DNA of 64,000 bases from Chromatiales bacterium (GTDB lineage: Bacteria; Pseudomonadota; Gammaproteobacteria; Thiohalomonadales; Thiohalomonadaceae). Shown piece by piece: positions 18,935-27,614 of this stretch. The notes beneath the pieces were generated by a model. It did not search any database. It saw only the letters and a program-made list of their open reading frames with translations, and had not been told where the DNA came from. Where the stretch lies: assembly GCA_003251535.1 (NCBI GenBank), contig QKFD01000026.1, positions 1 through 64,000 on the forward strand. Direction: 5' to 3'. Position 1 is the first letter of the stretch. Each line of letters starts with the position of its first letter. The position numbers and the translations under genes are program-made.

Positions 18935-18962
18935 CCGCCTGAAATAAGGCGGTATTTTTTTT
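18935..18962 (+). terminator. intrinsic terminator in the hupB leader
   Basis: CCGCCT (18935-18940), a GAAATA loop and AGGCGG (18947-18952) are followed by TATTTTTTTT. It lies downstream of the predicted hupB start site and 29 bases before the gene. It may end lon transcripts, attenuate hupB, or both. Confidence 0.75.
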
Positions 18963-18991
18963 AGAACGAATCCATAAAGGGGAGTACCTGG

Positions 18992-19264
18992 GTGAATAAA
19001 TCAGATCTGATCGATGCCGTCGCGGCAAGTGCCGACATCTCTAAGGCCTCAGCCACACGCGCCGTGGATGCGGTGTTTGAGGCCATCGGTAGCGCCCTGA
19101 AGAACGACGACACCGTCAACCTCGTAGGATTTGGCACCTTCCTGGTGAAGGAGCGCGCCGAGCGTACAGGTCGTAATCCCAAGACTGGAGAGAGCATCAC
19201 CATCGCTGCCAGCAAGGTTCCTTCATTCAAAGCTGGTAAAGCGCTGAAGGATGCAGTAAACTAG
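18992..19264 (+). CDS. hupB: DNA-binding protein HU-beta
   Basis: HU is the small nucleoid protein that bends and compacts DNA as a dimer. The 90-residue product has the helical N-terminus [20 protein letters not shown], the family turn [17 protein letters not shown] and the DNA-clasping arm [12 protein letters not shown] around the conserved proline. The start is GTG, preceded by AGGGGAG. It follows lon and precedes ppiD, the common gammaproteobacterial order. Its leader contains a terminator. Two tRNA genes begin 15 bases after its stop and have no visible promoter of their own. Confidence 0.97.
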   Translation: MNKSDLIDAVAASADISKASATRAVDAVFEAIGSALKNDDTVNLVGFGTFLVKERAERTGRNPKTGESITIAASKVPSFKAGKALKDAVN

Positions 19265-19279
19265 TTCGCCTTTGCTAGA

Positions 19280-19355
19280 GGGTGCTTAGCTCAGCTGGTA
19301 GAGCGTCGCCCTTACAAGGCGAGGGTCGGGGGTTCAAGTCCCTCAGCACCCACCA
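19280..19355 (+). tRNA. tRNA-Val (anticodon TAC)
   Basis: The 76-nt cloverleaf has acceptor GGGTGCT/AGCACCC, D-loop CAGCTGGTA, anticodon loop CTTACAA in stem CGCC/GGCG, T-loop TTCAAGT and encoded CCA. The anticodon TAC reads GTA-type valine codons. It starts 15 bases after hupB and is probably cut from the hupB transcript. Confidence 0.97.
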
Positions 19356-19367
19356 AATAAGAAGTCG

Positions 19368-19444
19368 GGAGTGGTAGTTCAGTCGGTTAGAATACCGGCC
19401 TGTCACGCCGGGGGTCGCGGGTTCGAGTCCCGTCCACTCCGCCA
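19368..19444 (+). tRNA. tRNA-Asp (anticodon GTC)
   Basis: The 77-nt cloverleaf has acceptor GGAGTGG/CCACTCC, anticodon loop CTGTCAC in stem CCGGC/GCCGG, T-loop TTCGAGT and encoded CCA. The anticodon GTC reads GAC/GAT aspartate codons. It lies 12 bases after tRNA-Val and is followed by a terminator. Confidence 0.97.
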
Positions 19445-19450
19445 ATCCGA

Positions 19451-19481
19451 AAAGGCGCACCCGCGAGTGCGCCTTTTTTTT
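19451..19481 (+). terminator. intrinsic terminator after tRNA-Asp
   Basis: AAGGCGCAC and GTGCGCCTT form a 9-bp stem around a 6-nt loop, followed by an uninterrupted run of T. It ends the hupB/tRNA-Val/tRNA-Asp unit before ppiD. Confidence 0.9.
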
Positions 19482-19510
19482 GCCGCCTCTTAACTGCAAA
19501 CGGGATCGCC

Positions 19511-21379
19511 ATGCTGCAGTTCATCCGCGAACGAGCCCAGTCCTGGATCGCCTGGGGAATTATCGGCCTCATCATTGTCGTCTTCGCCCTTTGGGGTATC
19601 GGTGACTATGTCCGCAGCAGCCAAGAGCTGCCAGCGGCGGAGGTCAACGGCACTGATATCTCCCAACAACAGCTCAAGCAGGCGTTCTATGAACGGCGCC
19701 AGCAGCTGGCCCAGATGTTTGGCGGTAAGCTCGACCCTACCCTCTTCTCTGACGCCCAGATCCGACAGCAGACGCTCGATTCGTTGATTCGAGACCAACT
19801 CTTGCTGGAGACGGCACACCGCAGTCAAATGGCTGTTGGGGATGGCCTGCTGGCCAACGAGATCCGCAACATGCCGGTGTTTGACGAGGATGGGGCCTTC
19901 TCCAACCAACGCTACGAGCAGGTGCTCTCTTTCCAGAACATGTCTCCCCGGCAGTTCGAGGCCTCCCTGCGGCGTGACCTGATGATTCGTCAACTCCAGG
20001 TAGGCGTGACAGAGACCGCCTTTGTTACCCCAGCCGAGTTGGCAAACTACCAGAAGCTCTCTAACCAGACCCGCGATGCTGGCTGGTTGCAGCTACCCAT
20101 CGATCACTTCACCCCAACTGACGAGCCTACAACTGAGGCGCTCCAGGCCTACTACGATGGCCATCCTGATCTCTACATGTTCCCTGAGCGGGTGCAGGTG
20201 GGCTATTTGGAGCTATCTCGGGAGAAGCTGGCTGCTGGGATCTCCGTTTCGGAAGAGGAGCTGCGCGATCGCTATGAGGCGCAGAAGGACAGCTTCTCCG
20301 CCCCAGAGCAGCGTCGGGCCGCCCATATCCTGGTTGAGGTGCCTGCCGGTGGGGATGAGGGAGGGGCTCGCCAGAAGCTGGATGAGATCCAGGCCAAACT
20401 GGCCGCAGGTGTGCCGTTCGACGAGTTGGCGCGGCAGTATTCAGATGATCCAGGCTCTGCCGCTCAAGGGGGCGACCTTGGCCTGTTTGGGCGCGGCGTC
20501 ATGGTCAAGCCCTTTGAGGACAAGGTGTTCTCCATGCAGGTGGGCGAGATCAGCGAACCCATACGCACCGAATTTGGTTACCACATCATCCGCCTTGATG
20601 AGGTGAAGAAGGACGAGGTGAAGCCATTCGAGGAGGTGCGTGAGCAGATCCTCAACGACATCCGCATGGCCAAGGTCGATGAGCAGTATTTCGATATGGC
20701 GGATCGCATGAGTAGCTTGACCTATGAACACCCTGAATCTCTGGATCAGGCGGCCGAAGCCCTTGGGCTGACCATTGAAGAGAGCCCCGTAGTAGCGCGC
20801 TCTGGTGGTAGCGGGATATTCGCTGATCCCAAGGTGATCGCCGCGGCCTTTAGCGACTCCGTGTTGGCAGGCAACAACAGTGATGTGATCGAGCTGGGCG
20901 ATGGGCGCGGGGTGGTACTCCACATACGCGAGCATCTAACTGCTACCCGGCAATCTTTTGAAGAGGCCAAGGCCGCTGTCAGCACCGACGTAAAGCGGGA
21001 GCAGGCCAAGGCGATGGCCAAAGAGCGGGCGTCCCAGGCCATTGAGCGGTTGCGGCAGGGTGAAGAGCCGACCGCCGTTGCCACCGAGCTTGGCGGCGAG
21101 TGGAAGCGGGCTGAGGTCAAGCGTAAGGATCCGCAGCTACCGCCAGAGGTCGGGGGGCGGTTATTTGGCTTGCCCCACCCGAGTGCTGAGCAGGCGGTAT
21201 TTGAGGCCGTGGCCCTCGGCGATGGCGGTCAGGTAGTGGTGGCCCTTTATGCGGTCAAAGAGGGGGCTGCTACGGCGCCACCCGCCGCAGATGGACTGTT
21301 AAAGGACGATGGGCGGGCTGCCTTGGATGCCTTTAATGAAGGGCTACGCAAACGAGCCAATGTGACGGTGAACCCTTAA
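19511..21379 (+). CDS. ppiD: periplasmic folding chaperone PpiD
   Basis: PpiD is an inner-membrane-anchored periplasmic chaperone near the Sec translocon that helps newly exported proteins fold. A single N-terminal helix (WIAWGIIGLIIVVFALWGIG) anchors it. A SurA-like N-domain follows, including VNGTDISQQQLKQAFYERRQQL. A parvulin domain at about 265-365 contains AAHILVEVPAG, YSDDPGSAAQGGDLGLFG and FGYHIIRLDEV. Its 622 residues match E. coli PpiD. It lies after the tRNA terminator, so it needs its own promoter in the short gap. Confidence 0.95.
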   Translation: MLQFIRERAQSWIAWGIIGLIIVVFALWGIGDYVRSSQELPAAEVNGTDISQQQLKQAFYERRQQLAQMFGGKLDPTLFSDAQIRQQTLDSLIRDQLLLETAHRSQMAVGDGLLANEIRNMPVFDEDGAFSNQRYEQVLSFQNMSPRQFEASLRRDLMIRQLQVGVTETAFVTPAELANYQKLSNQTRDAGWLQLPIDHFTPTDEPTTEALQAYYDGHPDLYMFPERVQVGYLELSREKLAAGISVSEEELRDRYEAQKDSFSAPEQRRAAHILVEVPAGGDEGGARQKLDEIQAKLAAGVPFDELARQYSDDPGSAAQGGDLGLFGRGVMVKPFEDKVFSMQVGEISEPIRTEFGYHIIRLDEVKKDEVKPFEEVREQILNDIRMAKVDEQYFDMADRMSSLTYEHPESLDQAAEALGLTIEESPVVARSGGSGIFADPKVIAAAFSDSVLAGNNSDVIELGDGRGVVLHIREHLTATRQSFEEAKAAVSTDVKREQAKAMAKERASQAIERLRQGEEPTAVATELGGEWKRAEVKRKDPQLPPEVGGRLFGLPHPSAEQAVFEAVALGDGGQVVVALYAVKEGAATAPPAADGLLKDDGRAALDAFNEGLRKRANVTVNP

Positions 21380-21404
21380 TCACCACTTTGATTGGAGGGG
21401 CGTC

Positions 21405-22709
21405 GTGAAGCTCCACTGGCAGATCCTCATTGCTGTCTTCGTGGCGGCTCCAGTCGGTTGGCTCGTAGGCCAAGAGGGCACAGTGGCGGGATTGCCACTG
21501 GTCCCGCTGTTTGACTTCATCGCTACCCTCTTTCTCAACGCCCTTAAGATGTTGATCGTGCCGCTGATCGCGGCATCGATTATCAACGGGGTGAATAGTG
21601 TTGGTTCCTCCGGCGCCCTGGGGCGCCTGGGGGCCAAGACACTCATCTACTACTTCACTACCTCTCTCATCGCCATTCTCATCGGCCTGGCGATGGTGGA
21701 TCTCGTCCATCCTGGGGTGGTGAATGGGCAGCCTGCTCGGGAGCTGATCGGTCTCCACGCCGACACCGCCTCCATTGAGCAGCAACTGGCTGGGCGGAGT
21801 GCCGGCGATCTGACCCAGGTCTTTCTCAACATGGTCCCACCCAATGTGGTGGCGGCGGCGGCCAACGGCCAGATGTTGGGACTCATCTTCTTTTCTTTGC
21901 TCTACGGTTATTTCTCGGGTCGCATCAACGAGCCCTACGCCACAGTTCAACGTAATTTTTGGCAAGGGATATTCGAGGTGATGATGCGCATCACCCTTTT
22001 GGTGCTGCGCTTCGCGCCTGTGGGGGTGTTTGCCCTAGTGGCCCGGGTGACGGCCGAGACAGGGTTTGGGGCATTAGTGCCGTTGGCATGGTTTAGTCTC
22101 ACGGTGCTGGCGGCGCTGGCCCTGCACATGTTTGTCGTTTTGCCGCTGATCTTGTGGTTAGTTGCCGGCGTCGATCCGCGGCGTCACTTCCGAGCCATGG
22201 CCCCCGCGCTGATAACCGCTTTCTCCAGTGCCTCGTCGTCCGCCACTTTGCCGCTGACCCTAGAGTGCATCGAGAAGAATGCAGGGGTCTCCAATCGCAC
22301 CAGTTCGGTGGTACTGCCGCTAGGGGCGACCATCAATATGGATGGCACGGCCCTCTATGAATGCGTTGCTGCACTGTTTATTGCCCAAGCGTATGGGGTG
22401 GAGCTGAGCTTTGTGCAGCAGTTTGCCGTGGTGTTTGTGGCGCTGCTGACATCGGTGGGGGTGGCTGGGATCCCGGCCGCTAGTTTGACCGCCATCGCTA
22501 TCATATTGGGATCGGTGGGGCTCCCCTTGGAGGGGATAGGGCTGATTTTAGCGGTGGATCGGATCCTGGATATGTGTCGCACCACGGTGAATGTCTTCAG
22601 TGACTCCTGTGGTGCGGTGGTGATTGGCCGTCTGGAGGGGGAGAGTGGAATTTTGGCTGATTCCCCTCCAGGGGCAGATAGCAAGAGAGCGGTTAGCGGG
22701 CAGCAATAA
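21405..22709 (+). CDS. dicarboxylate/amino acid:cation symporter (DAACS family)
   Basis: This 434-residue inner-membrane protein belongs to the DAACS family (GltP/DctA type), which imports glutamate, aspartate or C4-dicarboxylates with protons or sodium. It has eight or so membrane helices and the family's re-entrant serine-rich hairpin [20 protein letters not shown]. The conserved core [21 protein letters not shown] and the later [17 protein letters not shown] are also present. The start is GTG with GGAGGGG just upstream. Its 3' end overlaps the end of fabI on the other strand by 17 bases. The exact substrate is not clear from sequence. Confidence 0.92.
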   Translation: MKLHWQILIAVFVAAPVGWLVGQEGTVAGLPLVPLFDFIATLFLNALKMLIVPLIAASIINGVNSVGSSGALGRLGAKTLIYYFTTSLIAILIGLAMVDLVHPGVVNGQPARELIGLHADTASIEQQLAGRSAGDLTQVFLNMVPPNVVAAAANGQMLGLIFFSLLYGYFSGRINEPYATVQRNFWQGIFEVMMRITLLVLRFAPVGVFALVARVTAETGFGALVPLAWFSLTVLAALALHMFVVLPLILWLVAGVDPRRHFRAMAPALITAFSSASSSATLPLTLECIEKNAGVSNRTSSVVLPLGATINMDGTALYECVAALFIAQAYGVELSFVQQFAVVFVALLTSVGVAGIPAASLTAIAIILGSVGLPLEGIGLILAVDRILDMCRTTVNVFSDSCGAVVIGRLEGESGILADSPPGADSKRAVSGQQ

Positions 22710-23490
22710 ACTCTGGCACTGCCATCGCCATCACGTTGTAACCGGCGTCAACATACATCACTTCGCCCGTGATCCCCGAGGCGAGATCAGAGCAGAGGAA
22801 GGCCGCTGCGTTGCCCACCTCTTCAATAGTGACATTGCGACGCAGCGGTGAGTTCTTCTCGCCATAGTCCAATAGCTTGTTGAAGTCGGCGATCCCCTTG
22901 GCCGCTAGGGTTTTGATGGGACCGGCAGAGATGGCATTGACACGGATCTGGTCTGGGCCAAGGTCGGCCGCCAGGTAACGGACGTTGGCCTCTAGGCTGG
23001 CCTTGGCAACCCCCATGACGTTGTAGTGGGGTATGGCCCGGACCGCGCCGAGATACGAGAGGGTCAGTAGTGCCGCACGGGGACGGAGCAGCGGTTTGGC
23101 CGCTTTGGCCATGGCTGCAAAGCTGTAGGCGCTGATCTCGTGGGCGACGCGAAAGCCTTCTCGGGTGACGGCATCGACATAATTGCCATCAAGCTGCCCT
23201 TGCGGTGCAAAGGCCACGGAATGGATGACAATATCGAGCGCATCCCACTGCTGTCCCAGTGTCTCAAACGCTGCGTTGATCTGGGAATCTTCCGCTACAT
23301 CACAGGGCATGGTAATCGAGGAGCCGAGCTCATGGGCCATCTTCTCGACCCGCTCTTTGAGCTTGTCGTTCTGGTAGGTAAAGGCGAGTTCTGCCCCCTC
23401 TCGGTGCATAGCGCTCGCTATACCCCACGCAATGGAACGGTTGCTTGCCAGCCCGACGATAAGGGCGCGTTTACCCTGCAAGAAACCCAT
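22693..23490 (-). CDS. fabI: enoyl-[acyl-carrier-protein] reductase (NADH)
   Basis: FabI catalyses the last step of each fatty-acid elongation round, reducing the trans-2-enoyl-ACP double bond with NADH. The 265-residue SDR protein has the FabI nucleotide-binding start [20 protein letters not shown]. The catalytic pair Y-x6-K lies in [19 protein letters not shown], and [13 protein letters not shown] is characteristic. The product is soluble and cytosolic. It is transcribed away from the yej operon, whose first gene starts 140 bases off, and it converges with the symporter gene. Confidence 0.97.
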   Translation of the reverse strand: MGFLQGKRALIVGLASNRSIAWGIASAMHREGAELAFTYQNDKLKERVEKMAHELGSSITMPCDVAEDSQINAAFETLGQQWDALDIVIHSVAFAPQGQLDGNYVDAVTREGFRVAHEISAYSFAAMAKAAKPLLRPRAALLTLSYLGAVRAIPHYNVMGVAKASLEANVRYLAADLGPDQIRVNAISAGPIKTLAAKGIADFNKLLDYGEKNSPLRRNVTIEEVGNAAAFLCSDLASGITGEVMYVDAGYNVMAMAVPEFIAAR

Positions 23491-23630
23491 GGCGCTCTCC
23501 TGTTGTTATCGTGACCCGTTGTCCATACTATGCGGTGGATTTTCCACGCGATTCTCTGCGCGGGGTCAATTTGGCTCGCAATGATACAACCGAAATGGGC
23601 GATAGACTAGGCGCGGCGGTCGGGAGAGGC

Positions 23631-25427
23631 ATGGCCATACGAACCCTGATTTACAGCATTGTGGCGTTGTTTTGCCTGCATTTTTCAGCTCAGGTAGCGG
23701 CGGCTCCAGCACAGGCACTCGGCTACAAACCCAAGTATTCCCCGGGCTTTGATCACTTTGACTATGTGAATCCCACGGCCCCCCGCGGGGGGGGATTGAC
23801 GTTGCCGGCGTTAGGCAATTTTGACAGTCTCAACCCCTTTGTACTCAAAGGGGTGGCCGCCTCGGGGGTCTCCTCGCTGATGTTTGATACGCTCATGGAG
23901 GCGAGTCTGGATGAACCATTCAGCCAATATGGGTTGTTGGCGGAGGATGCCGAGCTGGCAGCGGATGGACTCTCGGTGACCTACCGCTTGAATCCCGCGG
24001 CGCGTTTTGCCGATGGGTCGCCCGTGTTGGCGGAGGATGTCAAATTTTCCTTTGATACCCTGATGGGCGAACAGGCCCATCCGCAATATCGTTTTTACTA
24101 CGGGGACGTTAAACGTGCGGTGGTGGTCGATGAGCGCACCGTGCGGTTTGAATTCGCCAAGGTCAATCCCGAGCTACACATGATTGTGGGTGGACAGCTC
24201 CCCATTTTTTCCCGTGCTTGGTTGGCCGGCAAGCGCCTTGATCAGCTGATCCTTGAGCCCCCTGTGGCCTCGGGGCCTTACCGCATTGCCCACTACGATC
24301 TGGGACGGAGCATCGTCTTCGAGCGGCGGCCAGAGTACTGGGCCAATCATCTAAATACCCGCCGCGGGATGTTTAACTTCGATCGGATCGAGTTCAAATA
24401 TTATCGGGATGGGACCGCCATGCTGGAGGCGTTCAAGGCGGGGGAGTATGACTTCAGCTATGTCCTTAGCTCAAAGCAGTGGGCGCGGGACTATTTAGGT
24501 GAAAAATTTGATAGCGGTGCCATCCGCAAGGCGGAGTTTGCCCACGAAAACAACGCCGGGATGCAGGGGTTCGTCATGAATAGTCGGCGCGAGGTGTTCC
24601 GCGATAAGCGGGTCCGCCGTGCCATTATCCTGGCGATGGATTTCCGCTGGACCAATCACCACCTGTTTTATGACCAGTATGCGCGCTGCGACAGCTACTA
24701 CAGCAATAGTGAAATGGCGGCCACTGGGATCCCGCAAGGAGACGAGTTGGCGCTGCTAGCGCCTTACCGTGATCAACTCCCGGCGCAGCTATTTACGGAA
24801 CCTTACTGGGTGCCCGATACCGAGCCGCCTCACTCTCTACGCGATAACCTTCGCCAAGCCTTGGGGTTGCTACAGGAGGCGGGCTGGAGCTACCGCGATG
24901 GCGCCATGCGGAATGCCGCGGGGGAGCCGCTTACTTTCCAGGTGATGTTGGTGCAGAAGGAGTTTGAACGGGTCTTTGCCCCCTTTGCCCGCAATCTAGC
25001 CAAGCTCGGTATTGAGGTCAGCTATCGCACGGTGGATCGTTCTCTCTTTCAGCGCCGACTGGATACGTTTGATTTCGACATGATCGTCGATAGTTTTGCC
25101 GCCAGCCAGTCACCAGGGAATGAACTCTACATGAGCTTCCACTCCAAATCGGCGCAGCAGGAGGGCTCACAGAATACGGCGGGGATTAGTGACCCAGTCG
25201 TAGACGCCATGATCGACAAAGTGGTGTTTGCCCCGAACCGCAAGGCCCTCGTCACCGCCGCCCGCGCCCTGGATCGAGTCCTGTTGTGGGGCGAGTATCT
25301 GGTACCCAACTGGTATGTCCCGTTTCATCGGGTAGCCTATTGGGATCGGTTTGGTATTCCTAGCACGCTGCCGAAATACTATGGCGCCCAAACGTGGGCA
25401 GTGCGGACCTGGTGGCGGAGGCCGTAG
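23631..25427 (+). CDS. yejA: peptide ABC transporter substrate-binding protein (YejA type)
   Basis: This family 5 extracellular solute-binding protein captures oligopeptides or related ligands in the periplasm for the YejBEF importer. The ATG at 23631 follows GGGAGAGG and gives a signal peptide (RTLIYSIVALFCLHFSAQVAA) of a 598-residue product. Typical features are GYKPKYSPGFDHFDYVNPTA, the family hinge VKFSFDTLMGEQAHPQYRF and the YVPFHRVAYWDRF end. An in-frame ATG at 23595 would give a longer, less typical leader. It is first in the yejABEF operon, six bases before yejB. Confidence 0.92.
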   Translation: MAIRTLIYSIVALFCLHFSAQVAAAPAQALGYKPKYSPGFDHFDYVNPTAPRGGGLTLPALGNFDSLNPFVLKGVAASGVSSLMFDTLMEASLDEPFSQYGLLAEDAELAADGLSVTYRLNPAARFADGSPVLAEDVKFSFDTLMGEQAHPQYRFYYGDVKRAVVVDERTVRFEFAKVNPELHMIVGGQLPIFSRAWLAGKRLDQLILEPPVASGPYRIAHYDLGRSIVFERRPEYWANHLNTRRGMFNFDRIEFKYYRDGTAMLEAFKAGEYDFSYVLSSKQWARDYLGEKFDSGAIRKAEFAHENNAGMQGFVMNSRREVFRDKRVRRAIILAMDFRWTNHHLFYDQYARCDSYYSNSEMAATGIPQGDELALLAPYRDQLPAQLFTEPYWVPDTEPPHSLRDNLRQALGLLQEAGWSYRDGAMRNAAGEPLTFQVMLVQKEFERVFAPFARNLAKLGIEVSYRTVDRSLFQRRLDTFDFDMIVDSFAASQSPGNELYMSFHSKSAQQEGSQNTAGISDPVVDAMIDKVVFAPNRKALVTAARALDRVLLWGEYLVPNWYVPFHRVAYWDRFGIPSTLPKYYGAQTWAVRTWWRRP

Positions 25428-25432
25428 ACGCT

Positions 25433-26485
25433 GTGGCTGCCTATATATTGAAGCGGTTGCTTCTCATGATCCCCACCCTCATCGGGGTGATGGTCATCAC
25501 CTTTGCTGTTATTCAATTTGTCCCTGGAGGGCCGGTAGAGCAGCTCATCAGTGAGCTGAAGGGGCGGGCCGGCGGTGGCGAGGCGGCGGGCAGTGTGGCG
25601 ACGCTCTACCGCGGTGCCAGTGGGCTGGACGGTGAGCGCGTTGCCCAACTGAAACAGCTCTATGGTTTTGACCGTCCGGCCCATGAACGCTTTCTGGAGA
25701 TGATGGGCAACTTCCTCACCTTTGATCTCGGCGAGAGTTACTACCAGCACCGTCCAGTGCTGGATCTCATCTTTTCCAAACTGCCGGTCTCCATCAGTAT
25801 CGGTGTGTGGACCTTTCTCATCACCTACCTCACCTGTATCCCGCTGGGGGTGGCCAAAGCGGTGCGCGATGGCACTACCTTTGATCTGGTGAGCAGTACC
25901 TTGGTGCTATTTGGTTATGCCATTCCCGGTTTTGTGTTGGGAATTGCACTCCTGGTCCTCTTTGGCGGTGGTAGCTTCTGGGATCTGTTCCCACTGCGTG
26001 GGCTCACCTCGGACAACTGGGCAGAACTGCCCTGGTACAGTCAGGTGCTTGATTACCTGTGGCATCTGGTACTGCCCATCACCGCCTCCGTGGTGGGGAG
26101 TTTTGCGGTCATGACCATGCTCACCAAAAACAGCTTTTTGGAGGAGATCCGCAAACAATACGTGGTGACGGCGCGGGCCAAGGGGCTCTCTGAACGCATG
26201 GTGCTCTATAAGCACATCTCCCGGAACGCCCTCATCCCTCTGGTGACCAACTTTCCTGCCGCCTTTATCGGCGCCTTCTTCACCGGTTCACTCCTCATTG
26301 AGACCATCTTCTCGCTGGATGGTCTAGGACTGCTCTCCTATGAATCGGTGTTAAAGCGTGACTATCCGGTGGTGATGGGCAGTCTCTATCTGTTCACCCT
26401 CATTGGTCTGCTGGCGAAACTCATCACTGACATCTGCTATGTACTGGTGGACCCCCGTATTCAGTTCGAGTCCTTAAATCGATGA
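25433..26485 (+). CDS. yejB: ABC transporter permease YejB
   Basis: This inner-membrane subunit of the Yej peptide importer has about 350 residues from the GTG at 25433, which gives the family start AAYILKRLLLMIPTLIGVMV. A longer frame from 25394 overlaps yejA and adds an unlikely N-terminus. Six membrane helices and the BPD-permease EAA-like loop (YVVTARAKGLSERMVLYKHI) that docks the ATPase are present. The stop overlaps the yejE start as ATGA, so the two are translationally coupled. Confidence 0.93.
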   Translation: MAAYILKRLLLMIPTLIGVMVITFAVIQFVPGGPVEQLISELKGRAGGGEAAGSVATLYRGASGLDGERVAQLKQLYGFDRPAHERFLEMMGNFLTFDLGESYYQHRPVLDLIFSKLPVSISIGVWTFLITYLTCIPLGVAKAVRDGTTFDLVSSTLVLFGYAIPGFVLGIALLVLFGGGSFWDLFPLRGLTSDNWAELPWYSQVLDYLWHLVLPITASVVGSFAVMTMLTKNSFLEEIRKQYVVTARAKGLSERMVLYKHISRNALIPLVTNFPAAFIGAFFTGSLLIETIFSLDGLGLLSYESVLKRDYPVVMGSLYLFTLIGLLAKLITDICYVLVDPRIQFESLNR

Positions 26486-27555
26486 GCCAATCCCCTTCGA
26501 CCGATACCCCGCCCCGTCTCACCTCGGAGCCGACCCAGCCACGGGGTTTTGGGGCCCGGGCCTGGGAGCGGTTTTGCCAAAATCGGCGCGGCTACATCAG
26601 CCTCTGGATCTTCGGCATCCTGTTTGTTCTGAGTCTGTTTGCCGAAGTGCTCTCCAATGACAAGCCGTTATGGGTGCGCTATCAGGGTGAGTTCTACTTT
26701 CCCCTGCTGGTTGAGTACCCTGAAACCACCTTTGGAGGGGACTATCCCACCGCCACCGACTATCTCGACCCCTTCATTCGAGAGCAGCTCCAGACGGGGG
26801 ACAACTTTGCTATTTATCCGCCTAACCCCTACCACTACGACTCCATCAACTACGCCTCAGATCTTCCCTTTCCCGCGCCGCCGTCGGCCCAAAATCTACT
26901 GGGTACCGATGACCGTGGGCGAGATCTACTAGCGCGCCTCATTTACGGTTTTCGGATATCCGTGCTGTTTGCCTTTGCCCTGACTGCGGTGGGGATGGTG
27001 GTGGGGATCGCGGCGGGGGCGGTACAGGGCTACTTTGGGGGAAGGCTCGATCTCTACTTCCAGCGTTTTATGGAGATGTGGGGCTCCATGCCGCGCCTCT
27101 ATCTGCTCATTATCTTCGCCTCTATCTTTCAACCCAGTATCGCGCTGTTGATTATCCTGCTCTCGCTGTTTACCTGGATGGGGATTGCAGACTACGTGCG
27201 GGCTGAGTTTCTGCGGGGGCGGAATATGGACTATGTGCGGGCTGCCCGGGCGCTGGGTCTCTCCAATCCTGCCATCATGCTGCGCCATCTACTACCGAAC
27301 GCCATGACCCCGGTGGTGACCTTTCTGCCGTTTGAGATGAGTGGCGCCATTGTGGCGCTCACTAGCCTGGATTTCCTCGGGCTCGGCGTACCACCGTCGG
27401 TGCCGAGTATTGGCGAGCTATTGGCCCAGGGTAAAGACAATATCGATGCCTGGTGGCTCTCCCTCTCTACCTTCGGTGTGCTTGTCGGGATGTTGATCTT
27501 GTTGATCTTCATCGGTGAGGCACTGCGTGAAGCGCTGGATCCCCGGCGGGGCTAA
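26482..27555 (+). CDS. yejE: ABC transporter permease YejE
   Basis: YejE pairs with YejB to form the membrane channel of the peptide importer. The 357-residue protein has a cytoplasmic start, a first helix (GYISLWIFGILFVLSLFAEV) and the typical periplasmic insert (YPETTFGGDYPTATDYLDPF). The core LLGTDDRGRDLLARLIYGFR, shared by DppC/OppC/YejE permeases, follows. The EAA-like ATPase-docking loop is MDYVRAARALGLSNPAIMLR. It overlaps yejB by four bases and is followed 59 bases later by yejF. Confidence 0.95.
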   Translation: MSQSPSTDTPPRLTSEPTQPRGFGARAWERFCQNRRGYISLWIFGILFVLSLFAEVLSNDKPLWVRYQGEFYFPLLVEYPETTFGGDYPTATDYLDPFIREQLQTGDNFAIYPPNPYHYDSINYASDLPFPAPPSAQNLLGTDDRGRDLLARLIYGFRISVLFAFALTAVGMVVGIAAGAVQGYFGGRLDLYFQRFMEMWGSMPRLYLLIIFASIFQPSIALLIILLSLFTWMGIADYVRAEFLRGRNMDYVRAARALGLSNPAIMLRHLLPNAMTPVVTFLPFEMSGAIVALTSLDFLGLGVPPSVPSIGELLAQGKDNIDAWWLSLSTFGVLVGMLILLIFIGEALREALDPRRG

Positions 27556-27614
27556 TCCGCTTCGTCCCCTGTTGTGTTGTTCTAACCCCACAGACCCATT
27601 GCCAAGGAGCCGTT

